In this document: positions 52,094-61,114 of the stretch, piece by piece
Layout of the letters: every line of letters begins with the position of its first letter
Numbering within the stretch: the first letter of the stretch is position 1
NCBI GenBank assembly: GCA_017524615.1
Contig: JAFXVJ010000030.1
Coordinates: 1 to 64,000 of the forward strand
Origin: Clostridia bacterium
Lineage (GTDB): Bacteria > Bacillota > Clostridia > Christensenellales > Aristaeellaceae
Reading direction: 5' to 3'
Length of the DNA: 64,000 nt
Translations under genes and position numbers: made by a program
Notes under the pieces: generated by a model
The model's input: only the letters and a program-made list of their open reading frames with translations
The model's database searches: none
Told to the model about the DNA's origin: nothing

Positions 52094-52122
52094 TTTTCAA
52101 GCGGCCTGATTTATCATATAAT
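52094..52122 (+). promoter_or_regulatory. Promoter of galM
   Basis: TTTTCA (52094-52099), a 17-base spacer and TATAAT (52117-52122). Confidence 0.75.
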
Positions 52123-52154
52123 AAAACAAATGATTGTTTACGGAGGGAAAAAAC

Positions 52155-53207
52155 ATGAGCATTACCACCAAGCCCTTTGGCATTGACCAGATCGGCCGTC
52201 CCATGACCCTGTATACCATGACCAACAAGCTGGGCGCGTCGGTGTCCGTGCTGGATTTCGGGGCGCATCTGGTGTCCATTCTGGTGCCGGACCGGGAAGG
52301 GAAGCTGGCCGATGTGTGTATTGGCTTTGATACCCTGGAGGAATATGACCGGAAGGGCGGCTATCCCGGCGCTACCGTGGGCCGGTACGGCAACCGCATC
52401 GGCGGCGCGCGCTTCACCCTGAACGGTCAGGAATACACCCTGTTCAAAAATGACGGCAACAATAACCTTCATGGCGGCCGGGAAGGCTTCGACAAGAAGT
52501 GGTGGCGGGGCCAGACCCTGGAGGGCGAAGGGGAGGACGCCGTCCTCTTTACCTATGTGGCCCACGACGGAGAAGAAGGCTTCCCCGGGAAGCTTCACGC
52601 TCAGGTGACCTACGCCTGGGATGATCAGTGCCGCCTGTCCATCCGGTATCTGGCCCAGTCGGACAAGGATACCGTGGTGAACATGACCAATCACGCCTAT
52701 TTCAATCTGGCCGGAGCGGGCAACGGCACCGTGCTGGATCACACCCTGCAGATCAACGGCGATTTCGTGACGGACGTGGACAGCGAACTGATTCCCACCG
52801 GCAAGCTGCTTCCCGTGGACGGCACGCTGCTGGATCTGCGCGCGCCGCGGCGCATCGGCGAAGGCATCGAAGGCATGGATGCCTGCCCCCTGCTCAAGGG
52901 CGTCAACGGCTACGATATCAACTATGTGCTCCGGGGAGAGGGCATGAAGGAAGCCGCCGTGCTGCGGCATGAGGCCAGCGGACGGGAAATGCACGTGTAT
53001 ACCACCGAACCCGGCATTCAGTTCTACAGCGCCCAAGGCATGGATACGACCGGCAAGGGCGGCGCGCATTACGGCCCTTACGCCGGCGCGGCCCTGGAAA
53101 CCCAGCACTATCCCGACAGCCCCAACCACCCGGAATTCCCCACCACCACCCTGAAGGCGGGGGATACCTACCAGACCACGACTGTATACGCGTTCTCTGC
53201 CCGGTAA
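52155..53207 (+). CDS. galM: Aldose 1-epimerase (mutarotase)
   Basis: A 350-residue cytoplasmic enzyme interconverting alpha and beta anomers of aldoses. Motifs are GRYGNRIGGARF, NNLHGGREGFDKKWW, NHAYFNLAG and the late YTTEPGIQFY, all typical. The ATG at 52155 has CGGAGGG upstream. It is monocistronic with its own promoter and terminator, next to the DUF4340 operon. Confidence 0.95.
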   Translation: MSITTKPFGIDQIGRPMTLYTMTNKLGASVSVLDFGAHLVSILVPDREGKLADVCIGFDTLEEYDRKGGYPGATVGRYGNRIGGARFTLNGQEYTLFKNDGNNNLHGGREGFDKKWWRGQTLEGEGEDAVLFTYVAHDGEEGFPGKLHAQVTYAWDDQCRLSIRYLAQSDKDTVVNMTNHAYFNLAGAGNGTVLDHTLQINGDFVTDVDSELIPTGKLLPVDGTLLDLRAPRRIGEGIEGMDACPLLKGVNGYDINYVLRGEGMKEAAVLRHEASGREMHVYTTEPGIQFYSAQGMDTTGKGGAHYGPYAGAALETQHYPDSPNHPEFPTTTLKAGDTYQTTTVYAFSAR

Positions 53208-53228
53208 ACCGGAATGAATGCAAAAGTG

Positions 53229-53256
53229 AAAGCGCTGCTTCGGCGGCGCTTTTTTG
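53229..53256 (+). terminator. Terminator after galM
   Basis: AAGCGCTGC with GCGGCGCTT around TTCG, followed by a T-run. Confidence 0.85.
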
Positions 53257-53493
53257 TGTGTTCGGCTGTCCGTATGACGGGGAAAGGATCTGCGCAAAAA
53301 AGGGCCATTTCGGGAAGAAACAAGACAAAAATGCGCGAAATAAGGATGTATCATCTGGTCGATCATTTTCAAAACGGCCTGTCATAAATGCACAGAGCAG
53401 TTCATATAAATAGACGAGTGGGAAAACCGAAATGTTTCGTGGACATTGCATAATTCATAAAATTTTAAGGAGTGTAAACACCGCCTGGGTGGG

Positions 53494-53522
53494 TTGGCAA
53501 GGGGGAACGCGGGTGATATAAT
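53494..53522 (+). promoter_or_regulatory. Promoter of the SH3 protein gene
   Basis: TTGGCA (53494-53499), a 17-base spacer and TATAAT (53517-53522). Confidence 0.8.
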
Positions 53523-53610
53523 AAAGATCATCCAGACAATGAATGCCTTGGCCGGCACGGCCTGACCATAGGGTGCGGAAGAGGCGTTGGAAGAAAGGAA
53601 GAGAGTATTC

Positions 53611-54828
53611 ATGAGAAACAGTAAATGGATGAAGGGCGTGGCTGCGGTGCTGGCGCTGGCCGCAATGCTGGTTTTCTGTGTTCCTGCGTTGGCGGATAGC
53701 CCCGCGGCTCCGAACACCTTCATGGTGATCCGCACGGGCAACAGCGGGAAGCTGAACCTGCGGGCCCTGCCCACCACGGCCTCTGAATCCCTGGGGCTGT
53801 ATTCCAATGGCACCACCGTCCTGGTGGAAAGCGCCAGCAACGGCTGGGCTTACGTGCTGGTAAACGGCCGCCGGGGCTATATGGCTACCCAGTTCCTGGC
53901 CAGGATGACCGACGGCACCAACATCTCTTCGGGCACCGTGATGTATGTGCGGACGGGCAACAGCGGCAAGCTGAACCTGCGCGTGGGCGCCAGCCAGCAA
54001 ACCGGCTCCCTGGGCCTGTATGCCAACGGCACCAAGGTGCTGATGATCCAGCGGATCGGCGATTGGGCTTATGTGAATGTCAATGGGCAGCGCGGCTATA
54101 TGATGTATAAATTCCTCAGCTTTGACGGCTCTTCCACGCCGGACACGCCCACGGTGGATCCCACCAAGGCGGTGGCCATGGTGGTGAAAACGGGCAACAG
54201 CGGCAAGCTGAACCTGCGGGAAACGCCCAGCCTGGGCGCCCGTTCCCTGGGCCTGTACGCCAATGGCACCGTGCTGCAGGCGGTCAGCCTGGGCAACGGC
54301 TGGCACTGGGTGAGCGTAAACGGCAAGATCGGCTATATGATGAGCCAGTTCCTGGCGTCCTATACGGCCCCCGTTATACCGCCTGAGGTCGTTACGCCCT
54401 CCACCATGTATATCCGCACGGGCAACAGCGGGAAACTGAACCTGCGCGCCCTGCCCACCACGGATTCTAATTCCCTGGGCCTGTATCCCAATGATATGGC
54501 GGTCACCGTGTTGGCCACCACCGGCGAATGGGCCAATGTGGCCGTGGATGGCAAAATGGGCTATATGATGCTGAAGTTCCTGACCGCTACGGCGCCCGGC
54601 AGTCCCGTTACCCCGCCCAGCGTCATTGGCACCGCTGTCGTGCGTCAGCCCAGCAATTCCTATGTGAATTTGCGCTCCTCCCAGAACAGCGAAATCAATA
54701 ACGTGATCGCCCAGGTGCCCAGCGGCACGGTGGTGGATGTGCTTTCCTGGGGCAATGTGTGGTGCAGGATTAGGCTGACCAACGGCCAGGAGGGCTACAT
54801 GGTGGCCCACTATCTTGAAAAGAAATAA
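53611..54828 (+). CDS. Secreted protein of five bacterial SH3 domains
   Basis: A 405-residue exported protein: a signal peptide (about 1-30, ALADSPAAP) followed by five SH3b units separated by Pro/Thr linkers. Units 1-4 repeat the block TGNSGKLNLR, ending GYM; the last is more diverged (SNSYVNLRSSQ). SH3b domains bind peptidoglycan or peptides. No catalytic domain follows, so it may be a wall-binding adaptor. The DNA blocks of about 230 bases are repeated because the domains are. The ATG at 53611 follows AAAGGAAGAG. Confidence 0.9.
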   Translation: MRNSKWMKGVAAVLALAAMLVFCVPALADSPAAPNTFMVIRTGNSGKLNLRALPTTASESLGLYSNGTTVLVESASNGWAYVLVNGRRGYMATQFLARMTDGTNISSGTVMYVRTGNSGKLNLRVGASQQTGSLGLYANGTKVLMIQRIGDWAYVNVNGQRGYMMYKFLSFDGSSTPDTPTVDPTKAVAMVVKTGNSGKLNLRETPSLGARSLGLYANGTVLQAVSLGNGWHWVSVNGKIGYMMSQFLASYTAPVIPPEVVTPSTMYIRTGNSGKLNLRALPTTDSNSLGLYPNDMAVTVLATTGEWANVAVDGKMGYMMLKFLTATAPGSPVTPPSVIGTAVVRQPSNSYVNLRSSQNSEINNVIAQVPSGTVVDVLSWGNVWCRIRLTNGQEGYMVAHYLEKK

Positions 54829-54876
54829 TGCGGCACACCCCCGGCGGGGTTTGCCGCCTGCACAGGCTGATTTTTT

Positions 54877-54906
54877 CCGCGGAAGCTTCGGTTTCCGCGG
54901 TTTTTT
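54877..54906 (+). terminator. Terminator after the SH3 gene
   Basis: CCGCGGAA (54877-54884) with TTCCGCGG (54893-54900), followed by TTTTTTCTTTT. Confidence 0.9.
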
Positions 54907-55001
54907 CTTTTGTTGCCGGAATGAAATACATTCGCAAAGATATTCATAAAAATGTCAAAGGGCCAAACGCCCAAAAACGACAAAATATTTGCAAAATGGT
55001 A

Positions 55002-55030
55002 TTGACATGCGGCGCGTGCTGTGGTTTAAT
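55002..55030 (+). promoter_or_regulatory. Promoter of the XRE-cupin/pot operon
   Basis: A consensus TTGACA (55002-55007), a 17-base spacer and TTTAAT (55025-55030). Confidence 0.8.
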
Positions 55031-55045
55031 GTTTTCTGCCGAAAA

Positions 55046-55097
55046 GTTTAGTGATTCTAAACTTCGGGCAGTGATTCCGGGTTTAGTAAAAGTAAAC
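55046..55097. promoter_or_regulatory. Two operator-like palindromes GTTTA-N7-TAAAC
   Basis: GTTTA-GTGATTC-TAAAC (55046-55062, extended to AAGTTTAG...CTAAACTT) and GTTTA-GTAAAAG-TAAAC (55081-55097) lie 35 bases apart between the -10 and the regulator gene. The same arms and spacing argue for paired binding of the XRE-cupin regulator encoded next to them. Confidence 0.75.
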
Positions 55098-55113
55098 CGT
55101 CCGGGGAGGAGGG

Positions 55114-55662
55114 ATGCGCTTGAATATCGGCGAAAAGCTGCGGCGGCTGCGCCTGAAGAGGAATCTGACCCAGGAAGAAATGGCGGATCGGTGCGAGCTG
55201 AGCAAGGGGTTCATTTCTCAGGTGGAAAGGGATCTGGCCTCGCCCTCCATTGCCACCCTGACGGATATGCTGGAATGCCTGGGCAGCAACCTGAAGGATT
55301 TCTTCTCTGAAACGGAAGCGGAAAAAACCGTGTACGCCCGGAGCGACATGTTTGTGAAGGAGGACGATGGCCTGCTGCGGGGCAGCATCACCTGGCTGGT
55401 GCCCAGCGCCCAGAAAAATGAGATGGAGCCCATCCTGGTGGAACTGGGGGAAGGGGGACAGACCCAGGAAATGCCCCCCCACGAGGGCGAGGAATTCGGC
55501 TATGTCCTGTCCGGCGCGATCGCATTGCACATAGGCGGCAAGCAGCATCGGGTGAAAACGGGGGAAAGCTTCAGCCTCCATCCCAGCGCCGCCCATTTCA
55601 TCGAGAACAGCGGCAAGCGAAAGGCCCAATTCCTCTGGGTGTCCACCCCGCCAAATTTTTAA
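55114..55662 (+). CDS. XRE-cupin transcriptional regulator (PuuR-like)
   Basis: A 182-residue regulator: an N-terminal helix-turn-helix (LTQEEMADRCELSKGFISQVE, about 19-39) and a C-terminal cupin (about 105-180, PHEGEEFGYVLSG). The layout is that of PuuR-type polyamine regulators. GGGGAGGAGG precedes the ATG. It lies 22 bases before potA, with twin palindromes at its own promoter, so it probably represses itself and the transporter in response to a ligand bound in the cupin. Confidence 0.92.
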   Translation: MRLNIGEKLRRLRLKRNLTQEEMADRCELSKGFISQVERDLASPSIATLTDMLECLGSNLKDFFSETEAEKTVYARSDMFVKEDDGLLRGSITWLVPSAQKNEMEPILVELGEGGQTQEMPPHEGEEFGYVLSGAIALHIGGKQHRVKTGESFSLHPSAAHFIENSGKRKAQFLWVSTPPNF

Positions 55663-55684
55663 CGCATGATCGGAGGTTTTTTCC

Positions 55685-56758
55685 ATGGAGGAGCAGCGCC
55701 TGATAACCCTGGAGAATATTCACAAGGAATACGATGGAGTGACCGTCCTGGATAACATCAACCTCTACATTCGCAAAAAGGAATTCGTCACGCTGCTGGG
55801 CCCGTCCGGCTGCGGGAAAACCACCACCCTGCGTATCATCGGCGGCTTTGAAAACGCCGATTCGGGCCGAGTGATTTTTGACGGCCACGATATTTCCGGC
55901 ATACCGCCCTACAAGCGCAGGGTGAACACGGTGTTTCAGAAGTACGCCCTGTTTCCGCATCTGAATGTGAAGGACAACATCGCCTTTGGCCTGAAGCTGA
56001 AAAAAATACCCAAGGATGAGATTGCCCGGCGGGTGGATTATATGCTGGACCTGGTGAACCTGAAGGGGTTCGGCAAGCGCAGCGTGGATTCTCTGTCCGG
56101 CGGCCAGCAGCAGCGAATCGCCATCGCGCGGGCCCTGGTGAACGAGCCTGAAGTGCTTTTGCTGGATGAGCCCCTGGGCGCGCTGGATTTGAAGCTGCGC
56201 AAGGGAATGCAGCTGGAGCTCAAATCCATGCAGCAGCGCTTGGGCATCACCTTCCTGTACGTGACCCACGATCAGGAGGAAGCCCTGACCATGAGCGACA
56301 CCATCGTGGTGATGAACGGCGGCAAAATCCTGCAGATCGGCACGCCCAAATCCATCTACGACGAGCCGAATAACGCCTTCGTGGCCAACTTCATCGGGGA
56401 AAGCAACATTTTCCCCGGCATCATGGTGCATGACGAACTGGCGCATTTCTGCGGCGGGGATTTCCCCTGCGTGGACTCCGGCTTCGGCGAGGATCAGCCG
56501 GTGGACGTGGTGATCCGGCCGGAGGATGTGCTGCTGGTGGGCGAGGACGTTGGCCAGGTGACGGGCGTGATCAAATCCGTGCTGTTCAAGGGCGTGCATT
56601 ATGAAATGATGATCGACGCCGGCCATTCCACCTGGAAGGTGCATTCCACCACCATGCAGCCGGAGGGCAGCCGGGTGGGCCTGGCGGTGGTGCCCTTCAA
56701 CATCCACATCATGCACCCCATGGAAAACGCTCAGCCCCGGGAGGAAGAAGCGCAATGA
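55685..56758 (+). CDS. potA: Spermidine/putrescine import ATP-binding protein PotA
   Basis: A 357-residue ATPase: Walker [10 protein letters not shown], signature LSGGQQQR, Walker [13 protein letters not shown], and a C-terminal TOBE regulatory domain (about 285-355). It shares 4 bases with potB (ATGA), so the complex subunits are coupled. It follows the XRE-cupin regulator. Confidence 0.95.
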   Translation: MEEQRLITLENIHKEYDGVTVLDNINLYIRKKEFVTLLGPSGCGKTTTLRIIGGFENADSGRVIFDGHDISGIPPYKRRVNTVFQKYALFPHLNVKDNIAFGLKLKKIPKDEIARRVDYMLDLVNLKGFGKRSVDSLSGGQQQRIAIARALVNEPEVLLLDEPLGALDLKLRKGMQLELKSMQQRLGITFLYVTHDQEEALTMSDTIVVMNGGKILQIGTPKSIYDEPNNAFVANFIGESNIFPGIMVHDELAHFCGGDFPCVDSGFGEDQPVDVVIRPEDVLLVGEDVGQVTGVIKSVLFKGVHYEMMIDAGHSTWKVHSTTMQPEGSRVGLAVVPFNIHIMHPMENAQPREEEAQ

Positions 56759-57774
56759 CCGATTTTCATGTGCCCGTATGGGGCTATTGGATGATGGGCC
56801 TGGGCTTCGCGGCCTTCGTGGCGCTGCTCATCAGCTACATCCATAAAAACCGGGGATTCAGGCGGCCCATTTTCGCGTCGCCCTACGTGCTGTGGATCAT
56901 CGTGTTCACCGTGATCCCCTGCCTGCTGGTGGCCTATTTCTCCTTTACCGATCCCCAGGGCAACTTCACCTTCGATAATTTCAAGAATTTCTGGGACAGC
57001 AATTTCAACGCCCGCAAGGCCATGGATCCGGAACTGATCAGGCAGTACGAGGACATGGGGCTGACGCTGAATGATCTGGGCCTGAGCCGGGACTCCATCA
57101 ACATCGACACGCTGGTGTTCTCCCTGTGGATGGCCTTCCTGTGCACGGTGATCTGCCTGCTGCTGGGGTATCCCGCGGCCCACATCATGGCGGACAGGGA
57201 ATTCAAGCTGGGGCCCACGCTGGTGATCCTCTTCATCGTGCCCATGTGGATGAATTTCCTGCTGCGCACCATCGCCATGATGAGCCTGCTGGAGGACAAC
57301 GGTCTGATCAATTCCGTGCTGGAAATGATCGGCGTGGGCAGGCAGAAGCTGCTGAACAACCTGGCGGCGGTCCAGCTGGGCATGGTGTACAATTTCCTGC
57401 CCTTTATGGTGTTCCCCATTTACAACGTGCTCAACAAAATGGATTACAAGCTGTCCGAGGCCGCCATGGACCTGGGCTGCGACAAATGGCAGACGTTCTA
57501 TAAGGTCACGCTGCCCCTGTCGGTGCCTGGGGTGGTCAGCGGCATCACGATGGTGTTCATGCCCGCCGTCACCACCTTCTATATTTCCCGCCTGCTGGGC
57601 GGCGGCAAGGTGCAATTGTTCGGCGACCTGATCGAGGCGAAGTTCCTTTCCACCAGCCTGAACGAATGGAACGTGGGCAGCGCCCTGAGCCTGATCATGA
57701 TGATCCTGATCCTGGCCTCCCTGGGCCTGCTGCGCAAGGTGGACCCGGAAGGGGAAGGGGGCGGCATCGTATGA
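56755..57774 (+). CDS. potB: Polyamine importer permease PotB with extra N-terminal segment
   Basis: A 339-residue permease. The core (about 40-330) is PotB with the coupling loop [15 protein letters not shown]. It is longer than typical PotB: an extra membrane segment at residues 10-28 and an insert near 75-115 before the third segment. Its start overlaps potA and its stop overlaps potC by 4 bases each. Confidence 0.92.
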   Translation: MTDFHVPVWGYWMMGLGFAAFVALLISYIHKNRGFRRPIFASPYVLWIIVFTVIPCLLVAYFSFTDPQGNFTFDNFKNFWDSNFNARKAMDPELIRQYEDMGLTLNDLGLSRDSINIDTLVFSLWMAFLCTVICLLLGYPAAHIMADREFKLGPTLVILFIVPMWMNFLLRTIAMMSLLEDNGLINSVLEMIGVGRQKLLNNLAAVQLGMVYNFLPFMVFPIYNVLNKMDYKLSEAAMDLGCDKWQTFYKVTLPLSVPGVVSGITMVFMPAVTTFYISRLLGGGKVQLFGDLIEAKFLSTSLNEWNVGSALSLIMMILILASLGLLRKVDPEGEGGGIV

Positions 57775-58538
57775 AAACGATCAAGCGCATTTATCTGGGG
57801 CTGATCCTCCTGTTCCTCTACATTCCCATCGCGGTGCTGATCATTCAATCCTTCAACGCCGGGGAGAGCCGCGCCAAATGGGAAGGCTTTTCCTTCATCT
57901 GGTACGGCAAGCTCTTTGAAGATCCCAACATCATGAACGCCCTGTGGATCACGGTGAGCATCGCTGTGCTGGCCGCCCTGTTTTCCACCATCCTGGGCAC
58001 CCTGGCGGCCATCGGCATCCACGCCATGCGCAAGCGGCCCCAGGCCCTGATGCTGACGCTGAACAATATCCCCATGACCATGCCGGATATTGTCACCGGC
58101 ATCAGCCTCATGCTCCTGTTCATCTTCACCAAGGTGGAGCGCGGATACGTGACCATGCTGCTGGCCCACATCACCTTCGACGTGCCCTATGTGATCCTGT
58201 CTGTGATGCCCAAACTGCAGCAGATGAACAAGAACAGCTACGAAGCGGCGCTGGACCTGGGGGCCACCCCCATGTACGCCCTGTTTCACGTGATCCTGCC
58301 CGAGGTGATGCCGGGGGTGATCACCGGCGCGATGCTGGCCTTCACCCTGTCGCTGGACGATTTCACCATCAGCTATTTCACCACTTCGCCCCTGGTGCAG
58401 AACCTGTCCACCCTCATTTATTCCCAGGCCCGCAAGGGCATCAAGCCCACCATGAACGCGCTGTCCGCGCTCATGTTCGTGGTCCTGCTGGTTCTGCTTT
58501 TGCTGGTCAACAAGCGGACCGACAAGCAGGAACAATAA
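57771..58538 (+). CDS. potC: Polyamine importer permease PotC
   Basis: A 255-residue permease with six membrane segments and the coupling loop YEAALDLGATPMYALF. The ATG at 57771 overlaps the potB stop (ATGA). Normal family length. Confidence 0.95.
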   Translation: MKTIKRIYLGLILLFLYIPIAVLIIQSFNAGESRAKWEGFSFIWYGKLFEDPNIMNALWITVSIAVLAALFSTILGTLAAIGIHAMRKRPQALMLTLNNIPMTMPDIVTGISLMLLFIFTKVERGYVTMLLAHITFDVPYVILSVMPKLQQMNKNSYEAALDLGATPMYALFHVILPEVMPGVITGAMLAFTLSLDDFTISYFTTSPLVQNLSTLIYSQARKGIKPTMNALSALMFVVLLVLLLLVNKRTDKQEQ

Positions 58539-58565
58539 TCATCTTTTGAACGGAGGACGCGACCC

Positions 58566-59636
58566 ATGAAAAAGAAAACCCTGATCATTGCCCTGGCTGT
58601 CCTGGCCGCCGTGGCCGTCGCTGCGGTTGTGCTGATTCTGAACCGGGGCGGGGAAAAAAAGCCCACCGGCCAGGTGGTCAATGTGTACAACTGGTACGAT
58701 TACATGGATGAAGAGGTGTTCGACCTGTTCGAGGAAGAAACCGGCATCCACGTGAACAAGATGTATTTCACCACCAACGAGGACATGATGGTACAGGTGC
58801 GGGTCAGCCCCGGGGCCTATGACCTGGTGTTCCCCTCCGATTACTGCGTGGAGCGCATGATTTCGGAAAACATGCTGGCGGAGATCAATTTCGACAATGT
58901 GCCCAATTTCTCCAACGTCAGCAAGGATCTGGTGAACCCGGACTACGACCCCGAGAACAAATACAGCGTACCCTTCATGTGGGGCACCGTGGGCATCCTG
59001 TACAACACCACCATGGTGGATGAACCGGTGGATTCCTGGGGCATCCTGTGGGATGAAAAATACGCCGACAACATCATCATGCTGGATTCCATCCGCGATA
59101 CCATGGGCGTGGCCCTCAAATACCTGGGCTATTCCATGAACACCCGGGAGGTGTCCGAGCTGAAGGCCGCCACGGATAAGCTGATCGAGCAGAAGCCCCT
59201 GGTGAAGGCGTATTACGTGGACGAGACCAAGGACAAGATGGTGGCGGGAGAAGCCGCCCTGGCCGTGGTTTATTCCGGCGACGCCCTCTATGCCATCGAA
59301 AAGAACGAGGATCTGGCTTATGTGGTGCCCAAGGAAGGCAGCAACGTGTGGATCGACCCCATGGTGATCCCCGCCACCGCCAAGAACAAGGAAAACGCCG
59401 AAAAGCTGATCGACTTCCTGTGCCGCCCCGACATCGCCAAGAAGAACTGCGAATACATCTGGTATTCGTCCCCCAACGCCGCGGCCATCGAACTGATGGG
59501 CGAGGATTACACCGAGAACGCCACCATCAACCCCTCCGAGGAAGTGATCGCCAACTGCGAATTCTTCCATGACATTCCCGATAACTTCCTCACCATCTAC
59601 AATTCTTTCTGGAGCCAGGTAAAGAATGCGCGCTGA
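58566..59636 (+). CDS. potD: Polyamine-binding protein PotD
   Basis: A 356-residue periplasmic-type binding protein held by an uncleaved-looking N-terminal anchor (about 5-26) with no lipobox Cys. VVNVYNWYDYMDEEVFDLFEEETG is the PotD/PotF start (residues 38-61), and SDYCVERM and WGTVGILYN follow. GGAGG lies upstream. Its last 11 bases overlap the start of the next gene. Confidence 0.94.
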   Translation: MKKKTLIIALAVLAAVAVAAVVLILNRGGEKKPTGQVVNVYNWYDYMDEEVFDLFEEETGIHVNKMYFTTNEDMMVQVRVSPGAYDLVFPSDYCVERMISENMLAEINFDNVPNFSNVSKDLVNPDYDPENKYSVPFMWGTVGILYNTTMVDEPVDSWGILWDEKYADNIIMLDSIRDTMGVALKYLGYSMNTREVSELKAATDKLIEQKPLVKAYYVDETKDKMVAGEAALAVVYSGDALYAIEKNEDLAYVVPKEGSNVWIDPMVIPATAKNKENAEKLIDFLCRPDIAKKNCEYIWYSSPNAAAIELMGEDYTENATINPSEEVIANCEFFHDIPDNFLTIYNSFWSQVKNAR

Positions 59637-60876
59637 TCATGCGAAACGAATCATGGCGGCAGGGCTTTGCGCCCTGCTGCTTTGCGTCATTTTCACCTCC
59701 GGCGTGTCCGAGGAATACCGGGAACTGACGGTGGGCATGAGCGGCAGCGACGTGCAGCGGCTGAAAAAAGCCATGTACTGGCTGGGCTATTTCAACACCC
59801 AGGACCTGGACGGCAACTACACCCAAACCACGGCGGAGCGGGTGAAACGGCTGCAAAGGAACAACGGCCTGGAGGAAACGGGCGTGGCCGACGCGGCCCT
59901 GCAGGAACTGGTATTCTCCGGGAATGCGGTCAAAACCGCCAACGCGCCAAAGCCGTCGCCCACGCCGGGCCCCAGCCCCACCCCGATCCCTGTCATGGAT
60001 GTGGAGGCGCTGATGCCGCCCCGGACGGCGGACGGCTTCCTGGCCCCGGAAGCGGGCGTAACGGAATTTGTGTATGCCGATCAGGACGCGGGGGTGTGGA
60101 TCTACGTATCGCCGAACCTGGCCATCGTGATCAACCGCTATCAGGAAACGCTGAAAAAGTATGACACCATCCTCTGGTACGAGGCGGACATCCGCTGCAC
60201 CCCCGAATCGCCGCTCAATGCCTGGCTGACGGAAGGGAAAAAGCAGCAGGGCGCCACGTATGAAAATCCCCAGCGTTTGGCCCGGAAGCATCAGGCGGTG
60301 CTGGCCTTTGCCGACGATCACTTCGGTTTTCGCCGCAACAAGGGCAGAACCGTGGGCGTGATCATCCGGAACGGCGAAATCCACGGGAACAAAACGTACC
60401 GCGCGGGGAACAGCGGATTTCCCAACCTGGATGTGCTGGCCGTGTTTGAGGACGGACGCATGGAAACCTTCGTCTGCGACGCCCATACCGCCCAGGAATA
60501 CCTGGATATGGGGGTGGTGCAGACCTACGCCTTCGGCCCCATCCTGATCCATGACGGGCAGCTGGCCGATGATATGCTGATGGAGGGGCGCTACACCTAT
60601 CGGGAGCCCCGCTGCGCCCTGGGAATGATTGCGCCGTATCATTATTATGCGGTGGTGGCGAAGGGCCGCACCAGTACCACCAATGGGGTCACCATTCCCT
60701 GGGTGGCCCGGCTGATGCTGGAGCGGGGAGTGACCGAGGCGCTGAATCTGGATGGCGGCGGCACCGCCACGCTGATGTTTATGGGCGAGGTGCTGAACCG
60801 CAAATCGGTGAAGGATCTCCGGTCCGTCACCAGCATCACCGGCTTTGGCCAGTCCGATCTGGTGCCCGCGCCCTGA
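59626..60876 (+). CDS. Exported peptidoglycan-binding phosphodiester glycosidase, paralogue 1
   Basis: A 416-residue protein with a signal sequence (about 8-27), a PG_binding_1 domain (about 33-95, with VKRLQRNNGLEETG), a Pro-rich linker (about 106-122), and a phosphodiester glycosidase (NAGPA-like) domain to the end with LNLDGGGTATL. It probably binds the wall and cleaves a sugar-phosphate diester or acts on an envelope polymer. The start overlaps the potD stop by 11 bases, so it is read through from the pot operon. A paralogue follows at 61115. Confidence 0.88.
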   Translation: MRADHAKRIMAAGLCALLLCVIFTSGVSEEYRELTVGMSGSDVQRLKKAMYWLGYFNTQDLDGNYTQTTAERVKRLQRNNGLEETGVADAALQELVFSGNAVKTANAPKPSPTPGPSPTPIPVMDVEALMPPRTADGFLAPEAGVTEFVYADQDAGVWIYVSPNLAIVINRYQETLKKYDTILWYEADIRCTPESPLNAWLTEGKKQQGATYENPQRLARKHQAVLAFADDHFGFRRNKGRTVGVIIRNGEIHGNKTYRAGNSGFPNLDVLAVFEDGRMETFVCDAHTAQEYLDMGVVQTYAFGPILIHDGQLADDMLMEGRYTYREPRCALGMIAPYHYYAVVAKGRTSTTNGVTIPWVARLMLERGVTEALNLDGGGTATLMFMGEVLNRKSVKDLRSVTSITGFGQSDLVPAP

Positions 60877-61114
60877 CGCTCTGATGCCGCGCCCATCCGG
60901 CGCGATCGGTCATCAGACGGAGGCAGAAAAGAACGGGTTTTCTCCGATTTTTCCCGATTTTTCCCGGTTTTCCCCTCCGATTCCTGCGCGGCGCGGATGA
61001 TTCGCAGGGGCATGCCGGCGGAAATCAATTCTGACAATATCCCCATTCAATCAATCTTGACATTCCGGAGGGAGGACATGGGCGCCTTCAATTCCGAATG
61101 GGAACGGGTGAAAA

